Positions 37,044-45,054 of a DNA stretch of 64,000 nucleotides are shown piece after piece. The DNA lies in contig NC_003280.10 of NCBI RefSeq assembly GCF_000002985.6, forward strand, positions 6,258,501 to 6,322,500, in the 5' to 3' direction. This stretch comes from Caenorhabditis elegans (taxonomy: Eukaryota; Nematoda; Chromadorea; Rhabditida; Rhabditidae). The position numbers and the translations under genes are program-made. Positions within the stretch are counted from its first letter, which is position 1. Each line of letters begins with the position of its first letter. The notes beneath the pieces are model-generated. The model was not told the DNA's origin. It did no database searches and saw only the letters and a program-made list of their open reading frames with translations.

Positions 37044-37106
37044 CTTTCTATAGCCCCCATCATGCCACACAAAATGCGTGTGTGGCATGATGGGGGTTAT
37101 AGAAAG
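37044..37106. repeat. Nearly perfect foldback hairpin, 28-bp stem with 7-nt loop
   Basis: Left arm 37044-37071 (ctttctatagcccccatcat + gccacaca) pairs with 37079-37106 (tgtgtggcatgatgggggtt + atagaaag), with a single mismatch. The loop is aaatgcg. It could be a very small palindromic element or the stem of a hairpin RNA; nothing in the flanks distinguishes these. Confidence 0.9.
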
Positions 37107-37854
37107 AAGGCAGAAAGCCTATCAGGCAGTTGACAGGCACGCGAATGTGCGAAAAATTGAAAGGAAGGAAAGCGAATTAAGCAGTTGGTAAAGCATGAAT
37201 TTGCTATGTTTCTAGTTCTGAAATATACGTTTCTTTGATAATGTTTCGTATCGGGCGCTCGTTGCTCTAGAGTCACTATCTAACTGTTCAAAGTTGATGT
37301 TTAACACTTCAAATTCAAACTAGACCAATGCCCGATTTAAAATGAATACAATGTTTCAGGTTAACGTGTTGAATCCCTGTTGGATAGATGGAAAATTATT
37401 GAGAAACTGTTTGGGTCATCGCTTCTTACACTCACACTCTCAACAACTGTTATGAACGACCAAAAAGCAAAGCAAAGTCAGATGACGTTGAAACAGACAT
37501 AGAGAGTATTTGTAGCAGATTGAATATGGTAGAAATTGTTAAAAACAGACGGTGCATTCATATTTATTTCGAAAAAAAAAATAAAAAAAAATTTCATATT
37601 CGACAGAAACTGATATTAGTGATGTTACGAAGCACCAATTTCAAATTACATTTCTCTATAAAACAGAACTCCCATCCAGTCTCAATAATTCCAATTATTA
37701 TCATAAAACATTTCCTTTTAAGTCATTAACCGACGGCGAGTACATCTCGCCTGAAATTTAATCTGAACATACATTACCAAAAACGACTCAGTTAAAGACT
37801 TTGACATTTCCGTAAACAACAAGCTGCATTTCCAAAAGTATATCGGTTATGTGT
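37107..37854. other. Intergenic, AT-rich
   Basis: No supported gene, RNA or repeat. Confidence 0.35.
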
Positions 37855-38095
37855 CAAACTCAGTTCTGCTCAAGTGTAGGCAGTTTCTCCGATTTTTTGA
37901 TCAACACTCTGTTGAGATTCTACAGAAACGTTTTCCATCTTTCTTTGACCAAAAGTACAAAATTACTCCATCGAAACCAGCCATAGCATTTTTGGGTACC
38001 TTCGATTGAGCAGCCACATTCGACGAAGCACCTGGAAAACATTTTGATCGGAGAGTACCCAAAGTTCCAGTTATATAAACTAACCGCTCTGCCAC
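37855..38095. repeat. Direct repeat, copy 1
   Basis: Closely matches 39165-39395: both share ctgctcaagtg, the block ccatctttctttgaccaaaa onward, agccatagcatttttgggta, and acctggaaaacattttgatc. Copy 1 has a few extra bases (gccacatt) relative to copy 2. On the minus strand both copies are open (PGTLGTLRSKCFPGAS...), but no gene can be built. Confidence 0.85.
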
Positions 38096-38159
38096 TGACC
38101 ATCCCACTGACCATCCCACTGACCATCCCACTGACCATGCCACTGACCATCCCACTGAC
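38092..38159. repeat. 12-bp minisatellite (ccactgaccatc), about 5.7 copies
   Basis: Five full copies and part of a sixth, one copy with c to g. Two more diverged copies sit at about 39146-39170, at the far side of the palindromic array. The unit reads WSVG on the minus strand, but this is probably not translated. Confidence 0.95.
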
Positions 38160-38162
38160 TAA

Positions 38163-38728
38163 TTCTAATTTATGAAAAAAATACATTTTCAAAATAGAGA
38201 CGAATAAAATTTTAAAAATTTTATTGGTGTCTCTATTTTATCAAGCAAATATATTTTCAAAATAGAGACGAATAAAAATTTAATTTTTATTAGTGTCTCT
38301 ATTTCATCAAGAAAATATATTTTCAAAATAGAGACGAATAAAAATTTAAAATTTTTATTAGTGTCTCTATTTTATAAAGAAAATACATTTTCACAATAGA
38401 GACGAATAAAAATTTAATTTTTATTGGTGTCTCTATTTTATAAAGAAAATACATTTTCAAAATAGAGACGAATAAAAATTTAAAATTTTTATTAGTGTCT
38501 CTAATTTATGAAAAAAATACATTTTCAAAATAGAGACGAATAAAAATTTAAAATTTTTATTAGTGTCTCTATTTTATAAAGAAAATACATTTTCACAATA
38601 GAGACGAATAAAAATTTAATTTTTATTGGTGTCTCTATTTTATAAAGAAAATACATTTTCAAAATAGAGACAAATAAAAATTTAAAATTTTTATTAGTGT
38701 CTCTATTTTATAAAGAGAATATATTTTT
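38163..38728. repeat. Tandem array of palindromic units of about 67 bp, about 8 copies
   Basis: Each unit is itself an inverted repeat: aaaatagagacgaataaaaa ... ttttattagtgtctctattt, a stem of about 24 bp with one small bulge (g versus act). Units start near 38187, 38256, 38322, 38388, 38455, 38520, 38590 and 38655. Variants (cacaatag versus caaaatag; attggtgt versus attagtgt; the aatttatgaaaaaaa linker) recur in order, indicating higher-order duplication. Confidence 0.93.
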
Positions 38729-39164
38729 ATTTCAAACTACCTTTATTGGACTTTGTCCATCCTCGACTTGCTCGTGTCCTCTGCATACCATCCAATTGTA
38801 TCAGCTTCATCCAATGCACGTGCTCGTTGCTCGACAACGTCTATCCACACCTCATCCATATTGTTCCACTCTGAAAATGGTATTGTTTAGGAATTGTTGC
38901 ACTTTTTAAACAATTATTTTATACGTAAAATGGTTTTTTCTCGCAGTTTATTTATTCAAAATTGAATTGTTTAATTTCTAAAAATAAAGACGAATTGCGA
39001 ACTCAGTTAATTTTTGTTTTTGTATTCAAAATTTTTTCAAATTTCAAAAGACAAAATAAATTAACTTAGCTCTTGTCTTTGTTCTTATTGAAATTATTGC
39101 AAAAAGTTCTGAAAAGTAACTTTCAAACTTACGTTTCATCTGAACATGCCACTGACCATGCCAC
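38729..39164. other. Unique AT-rich stretch beside the array
   Basis: No gene. Lies between the palindromic array and copy 2 of the direct repeat. Confidence 0.35.
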
Positions 39165-39395
39165 TTATGAGTAAAACTCATTTCTGCTCAAGTGCAGGCT
39201 GTTTCTCCGAATATTCGATTTTCTGTTATTCTACAGAAGAGTTATCCATCTTTCTTTAACCAAAAGTACAAAACTACTCCATCGAAACCAGCCATAGCAT
39301 TTTTGGGTACCTTCGATTGAGCAGTCGACGAAGCACCTGGAAAACATTTTGATCGGAGAGTACCCAAAGTTCCAGGTATGAAAACTAACCGCTCT
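39165..39395. repeat. Direct repeat, copy 2
   Basis: Same orientation as copy 1 (37855-38095). The pair brackets the minisatellite and palindromic array, suggesting that about 1 kb was inserted into, or amplified with, a duplicated segment. Confidence 0.85.
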
Positions 39396-39531
39396 CCACT
39401 CTTTTCCCAGATCCGTGATCCTCTCGCTAAGAACTGAATAAATCCATAAAGCAGAACATTGATAAGAAAATTGAAGAACATAAGTTGAACGAAGCGAAGA
39501 AAGAGAGCAATCGCCGAATGTGGCTGCTCAA

Positions 39532-40304
39532 ATGCGAGGAATCTGAAGAAATTGTGGAATTGCCATCGATAAGTGTGTTTGGAGGAGGTGAACTCCCAGC
39601 CGATCCAGGAACCAAAATTTATTTCAGTTTTGTCATCAATCTAGTTGAACTTTTAGGCACAGGCGCAATGCTTGTGGGCGGAAGCTTCAAAGAAATTAAT
39701 TTTTTCCAAAATTTCAAAGCCCCGGTATTTTTTGATTAGGACTTGGCAAATCCCAAGGCCTTGTGGGCAAAACTGTCAAGCCACGCCTTGCCACGTTCAC
39801 GTCACTACGATACTCAAATATTTAGCGAGAAATTCAAAAACTAGTTAACCAACAAATGGCGCAAGCAATGGAGGTGTCATATATCGAAAACATTTCAGCT
39901 TACCTCGTGCCTTGGACTGAGTCCAAAAGTTCGAGGAGTTGCAAATTGGAATCGAGGCTCCGCGTCATTTTGATGGGCTCTTGGAGTAGCCGGGGCATGT
40001 TGACCATCATTCGCCATATTCTGAAAAAAGAAACAAGCTGTCAGGAATAGGAAAAGTTTAAATAATCTCCCGACATCATTTTAATATTACTCACCTGAAC
40101 AATAATTTTGTAGGGCTTCCAGTTCCCGTTCGTATCTTTGATCATTATGTCCAAATCCATGATATCACATTCCATGGTTGTTGTATTAATCAAAAATGAT
40201 TTATAAATCAATATTGGTTTCATAATTCCACTTGGGCAAGTTTACAGCGTGGCAGCACGGTAACCTAGGAATAAAAAACTGTGAAAAGTTTTCTTTCATC
40301 TTTT
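39532..40304 (-). repeat. Left arm of large inverted duplication (about 0.77 kb)
   Basis: Reverse complement of 40878-41644 with only a few substitutions (for example cacgttcacg versus the partner's gaatgtgg side). It contains the same first two exons of the orphan gene on the minus strand (MECDIMDLDIM..., then NMANDGQHAPATPR). Outside the arm the two flanks differ completely. Confidence 0.93.
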
Positions 40305-40877
40305 AAGCAGAAATCCATTAAACCTGTGAAATTTTGTAACAAAAATTACCCAATAATTCAATTATGTTTGTAAATTAACTAGAAATCTTCAAAAATATAC
40401 AAAAACACTCCCCGAAATGTCAAAACTATTGAGTGACTTTTTCAGTAGAAAATGGGGTGCAGCACTAATAGAGTCTGCAGTACTACTGGAGATGCAGCAC
40501 TAATAGAGAATATACGGTATATGGTATTTGTGAAATTATATATGTAGTCGTTGTAGTCTGTGAAGTTTCCGCTTCTGGAGGGATAGTGAGTTGGGGTTAG
40601 TAGTGTAGGGATATAGTCGGGGTACTATAGTGGTACAATAGTAGTACGGTAGAAGTACTGTGAGATTACGGTAGTTTCAGAAAAAAAAATCGTTTTCTGC
40701 CCCAGAAGTCGGGGGCCGCGCCGAAAGAGCGGTCCACGGCTGGTAAATAAATAAATATATATATATATATATATAACTGCACTTTTCAGATGGTTTCTCA
40801 TCTTCAGTCAAATTAATTATGTATTTATTTCTCAAAAGAAAACGAGATAATGTTGAAAAATGAGACGCAGAGAAAAG
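40305..40877. other. Spacer of the large inverted duplication
   Basis: About 570 bp. Contains a MITE-like end (gcactaatagagaatatacg at about 40497) related to the element at 46144-46365, a G-rich segment (40550-40680) with repeated gtagt/gtagg motifs, and a short TA microsatellite. Confidence 0.6.
40744..40775. repeat. AT/TA microsatellite
   Basis: aaataaataaatatatatat followed by more ta repeats. Confidence 0.9.
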
Positions 40878-41644
40878 ATGAAAGAAAACTTTTAACAGTT
40901 TTTTATTCCTAGGTTACCGTGCTGCCACGCTGTAAACTTGCCCAAGTGGAATTATGAAACCAATATTGATTTATAAATCATTTTTGATTAATACAACAAC
41001 CATGGAATGTGATATCATGGATTTGGACATAATGATCAAAGATACGAACGGGAACTGGAAGCCCTACAAAATTATTGTTCAGGTGAGTAATATTAAAATG
41101 ATGTCGGGAGATTATTTAAACTTTTCCTATTCCTGACAGCTTGTTTCTTTTTTCAGAATATGGCGAATGATGGTCAACATGCCCCGGCTACTCCAAGAGC
41201 CCATCAAAATGACGCGGAGCCTCGATTCCAATTTGCAACTCCTCGAACTTTTGGACTCAGTCAAGGCACGAGGTAAGCTGAAATGTTTTCGATATATGAC
41301 ACCTCCATTGCTTGCGCCATTTGTTGGTTAACTAGTTTTTGAATTTCTCGCTAAATATTTGAGTATCGTAGTGACGTGAATGTGGCAAGGCGTGGCTTGA
41401 CAGTTTTGCCCACAAGACCTTGGGATTTGCCAAGTCCTAATCAAAAAATACCGGGGCTTTGAAATTTTGGAAAAAATTAATTTCTTTGAAGCTTCCGCCC
41501 ACAAGCATTGCGCCTGTGCCTAAAAGTTCAACTAGATTGATGACAAAACTGAAATAAATTTTGGTTCCTGGATCGGCTGGGAGTTCACCTCCTCCAAACA
41601 CACTTATCGATGGCAATTCCACAATTTCTTCAGATTCCTCGCAT
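40878..41644 (+). repeat. Right arm of large inverted duplication
   Basis: Partner of 39532-40304. This copy is continuous with the downstream exons of the orphan gene and so is likely the source copy. Confidence 0.93.
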
Positions 41645-42898
41645 ACCGTGAGTACTATTTCAGTTTATTAATCGCATTCAATCAAAATTTCCAGCACCTC
41701 TAACATTCAAGGATTGAAGAAGTTGAGGAAGTTGTTCAAGAAGTGGAGACTGCACCGACCGATGGAATGATTGATCAGCTTCAAGTGGGTCCAAATCCGT
41801 TGGTTGGTCTATTGGATGATGTTCATATGTTGGAAGTTCAACGTGATTCGGGTGTTGCCAACATACTCAATTCACCAGAGATTGTAGTTGACGATGATTT
41901 GGCTGAGAGGGCCATTCGAGATCAAATGTAGTCATTGGAGCAACAGGATGGCAACGATTACCCTAATCATCAAGGTCCAGAATCAAACAATACGCTCAGT
42001 GGACGCCCAATTCCTGAAGTGAGTCGTTGTTTCCTGATATATAGAAGCTATCTTTCTTCGGCTTGTATATGATTTATCAATTATTTTCGGTGTAAATATC
42101 CGATATTTCAGAAGAAGCGTCATTACAACGCCACTCGCAAAAGAGTCAACCGTCGTGATTCGACCATTGTGGAGCCAGAAGCCAAGTCGCGAAAGATGGA
42201 CGAAAATTGGACAGGAGTTGGAACTGAATCCGAGTCGACTGACTGCGTTGAAACGACTGAAACTCGTTTCACTTGGTTTAAAGCTCAGACAAAACATCCC
42301 GGTTTAGCGAAATCCTTGCAATCTGAAGTGACGAAAGTTGGGTAAGTTATCAATACAGTTTTTCAGAACATTACCAAAGCTAAAAAGTTGTATTTCAGAC
42401 TATCGATCGTGGATCTACAGCATTGCACCTTGCCATGCAAGAGTATAAATTATAACTTCCATTTTTATTCGTTCAAAGGACTCAGCAGAGAGGATTCGAA
42501 AAAATTCGAAGAGATGATTGATCAAAATTTCGTCAACAACTTTTGTGCAGAAAATCTTCTCAACAAAGAAGATAAGAATTTTTTTTATTATGATCTTGGA
42601 TACAAGCAGGTGGTCTCTCTCTCAATGCTGGCCACGTAGTGAGTAATACTTAACTTTTAGTAAAAAACCTTAATTAAATTCAGCTTCAAAATCAAGAATG
42701 AGCAGCCACTATTGCATCCTTTGAAAATGCTTTTAAACAAGCAACTTCTCAAGAAAGCATTCGAAGATGCTGATACTCATGTTGAATTGAAAAAAGTAAG
42801 ATTAGTATAAGTCTTTCTAAAACAGTGTTTATTTTCAGTATTTATCCAAAAATGGCTATTCCAAACTCGTTCAATGGATGGAGGAAATGACACAATAA
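40954..42898 (+). pseudogene. Decayed orphan gene; 5' exons inside the inverted duplication
   Basis: Recognisable exons: 40954-41082 (MKPILIYKSFL... ending KPYKIIVQ), 41157-41272 (NMANDGQHAPATPR...), a coding-like block about 41570-41650 (VPGSAGSSPPPNTLIDG) with no acceptor in front, about 41711-42018 (RIEEVEEVVQEVETAPTDG onward), then 42115-42340, 42400-42638 (starting at the split codon GG|A, LSIVDLQHCTLPCKS), 42685-42795 and about 42839-42898 (ending WMEEMTQ). Breaks: an in-frame TAA just after the acceptor at about 41693, an in-frame TAG at 41929-41931, and the missing acceptor. The last four exons still join cleanly. I recognise no domain. It could be a recently inactivated gene or one whose 3' part is still made from another start. 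Confidence 0.6.
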
Positions 42899-43114
42899 AA
42901 CTCGATTGATTTATTTAAAAATTAGATTTTTATAGTAATGAAGTTTGAATTAAGAAGTTCTCTTTTGTTAAAGTTAAGAATTCACACAATGATCTACCTT
43001 ATCAAGCGCGAGAAACAATTTGGCAGTATTGAGCTAACATTTCTCAAAAAATAACGGATTTTTAGAGAGATTAAAAATAGAGGATTTTTCAAACTGGAGG
43101 CCCGGATCTGGACA
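42899..43114. other. Short intergenic stretch
   Basis: Downstream of the orphan gene; nothing recognised. Confidence 0.35.
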
Positions 43115-44400
43115 ATTTTATTTAATTTAATTTAATTTATTACGATAGAAGATATCGTGAGGTAGGAAAAAAAACACACATTAATAGATACAAACCATCA
43201 CAAGTGGTTACATAAATAAATTACATAAATAAAACGAAACAAAAATAAAAAAAGAGATGAGAAGAAAATAATGGCTACATTGGAGAAGAAGCAAAAAACA
43301 CAAATATCGATGTATAAAAGGCAAGAATAAATGATGAATAGAAGTGAGGATAAGGTAACATTAGATCAGTGTTGCTTCATTGTGGGTAGTGTTCTGTTGA
43401 CAAAAAAGTGTCTCCTAAGTTTAGATTTTCCTGTGCTCCAGATATATTTCTTTTTAGAACGAGTGTGGGTCTCTTGTTGCTCAAAAAACTCAGATGTTTT
43501 TAAGTCTACTTTACCAGTATTCATTCTGATTACTTGGATTCTGTCAATTATTTTACGTCTCGTGCTTAAGGTTTGGAGGTCGAATAGTTCGTTACGTTCC
43601 ATGGCAGTTTTGTAATCTTTATCAGTTGGATTAATATATCTTTTTTTGATTCTACTATAAAGGCGCCTAGAAAATGCGTTTTGTACAGACTCTATTGCTT
43701 TCTCATCCGATTTTTTTGTCGGAGAAGACACTACTGTTCCATATTCTAAACGAGGGCGGATGAAAGTTTTGTATAAGAGAATCATTAGTTTCTTATTGGA
43801 GGTACTGTACTGGTTGAACATGTTGGCCAGTTGAAATTTAGCTAGATTGATACATTTCTTCCAATGCTCAGAGAAATCCAGCTTTTCAGAGAATAAAAAT
43901 CCAAGGTCTCTGGTAATAGCTTTTCGTTCAATAGGGTAACCGTCTAGGTGGTATTTGAAATCTATTCTACGTTTTTCTACAGTGACGTGAACTGTCTTTG
44001 ATTGGTTTAGAGTGAGTTTTGATCCCCTTGTCCAATCTACTACAGCATCTAGAGCAGACTGTAAATTGTTTTCGCTTTCAGTCTTAGGGGTCGATACATA
44101 CAATTTCGTGTCATCTGCAAACTGTTTACATGCTACTTTTTCGGGTAATATTGATGATATATCATTAACATAGATACCAAACAAAAGTGGTGACAGAACT
44201 GCGCCTTGTGGGACGCCACAAGTGGCCAATTTTCTGGATGACAGCGTTTGCCCAATTCTAACCCTAAAGCTTCTATTTGATCCTTTGTTGGCACAATCTT
44301 CTGGAAATTGATACTCCTCGATATCCAATTGATCACAAACATCGATATTCTTCAGAGTCTCTTTTTTAAATATCCAATCAACATTATTTAGCATATTTTG
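43115..44400 (-). mobile_element. 5'-truncated non-LTR (LINE) retrotransposon
   Basis: A minus-strand reverse-transcriptase ORF (43366-44394) followed by a 3' region that ends near 43115 in an (AAATT)n-type repeat, as many LINEs do. No endonuclease or fingers region precedes the ORF, and no target duplication could be located with confidence. Confidence 0.75.
43366..44394 (-). CDS. Reverse transcriptase C-terminal part of a Jockey/CR1-like non-LTR retrotransposon
   Basis: 342 codons. Palm motifs in order: RVRIGQ..., GVPQGAVLSPLLFGIYVND (motif B), QFADDTKLYVS (motif C, F-ADD form), SKLTLNQSKTVHVT (motif D region) and DLGFLFSEKLDF (motif E, thumb start). The C-terminal half matches the LINE thumb region (FIRPRLEYGTVV, ESVQNAFSRRLYSRI). 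Motifs 0-A and the apurinic endonuclease are missing, and the N-terminal 45 residues look unlike RT, so this copy is 5'-truncated and cannot be autonomous. I infer the Jockey/CR1 group from motif wording, not a tree. Confidence 0.85.
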   Translation of the reverse strand: MLNNVDWIFKKETLKNIDVCDQLDIEEYQFPEDCANKGSNRSFRVRIGQTLSSRKLATCGVPQGAVLSPLLFGIYVNDISSILPEKVACKQFADDTKLYVSTPKTESENNLQSALDAVVDWTRGSKLTLNQSKTVHVTVEKRRIDFKYHLDGYPIERKAITRDLGFLFSEKLDFSEHWKKCINLAKFQLANMFNQYSTSNKKLMILLYKTFIRPRLEYGTVVSSPTKKSDEKAIESVQNAFSRRLYSRIKKRYINPTDKDYKTAMERNELFDLQTLSTRRKIIDRIQVIRMNTGKVDLKTSEFFEQQETHTRSKKKYIWSTGKSKLRRHFFVNRTLPTMKQH

Positions 44401-45054
44401 AAGGGAATTAACAGTCTACAGAAATTTATATTTATTCATCCTTTGTGAACAGTATGGAAGCGTTTTGAATAAAAAAGTTCCCAAGTTTTTGTTTAATGTT
44501 GCTCGAATTTTTATTTGCTAATCTTTTTGAGGTTTGAAATCTAACTGGTTGGGAAATCGTTCTGTCTAAAATTTATCATTATGAGCTTTCAAATAAAATA
44601 TTTGTCATTCTACAGCCTCGTGATACAGATTTCTGTCTTTAGAAAATTATAAATTAAGCGAACGCTGAAATACTTATTCTCAACATTTTAAATTATTCGT
44701 TATCACAAAAACGTAGCCCAATGCTCCCACTCCAGGTGATGGTCAATCGATGTGTGCGTGTGTCCTCCAAATCTATACGAAATCTTTTCATTGTCTTTAT
44801 TTTCTCCGAGATATTGGGATCCCGTCATCATCATCGGTGTTTCGAAACTTTGTCGATGAGATTGGACGGGAGCTCCTGCTCCCCCGCATTGTAATCTTAT
44901 CTGAGTCTCTGTCTTCATAGACTATTTTTTGTTCCCGAACACCCCCTCATGTGCTCTCTCTCTCTCTTTCGTAGGGATCCGTTGTGCTGAAGAATGGCCT
45001 CTCTTTAAAACACAACACGTCGCTGGACAGATCGCCGTATAGCCGCTGTTCGAT
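44401..45054 (+). other. Upstream region of the 383-aa protein gene
   Basis: AT-rich, then GC-richer from 44720. A ctctctctctctttcgtag tract ending at 44974 is a good trans-splice acceptor about 80 bases before the ATG. Confidence 0.45.

Noticed and set aside
37901-38192. Minus frames reading WSVGWSVG or MVSGMVSG repeats
   Set aside because: Direct product of the 12-bp minisatellite; a multiple-of-three unit stays open in all frames by chance.
43331-43615. Plus-strand 94-codon frame
   Set aside because: Antisense shadow of the retrotransposon ORF.
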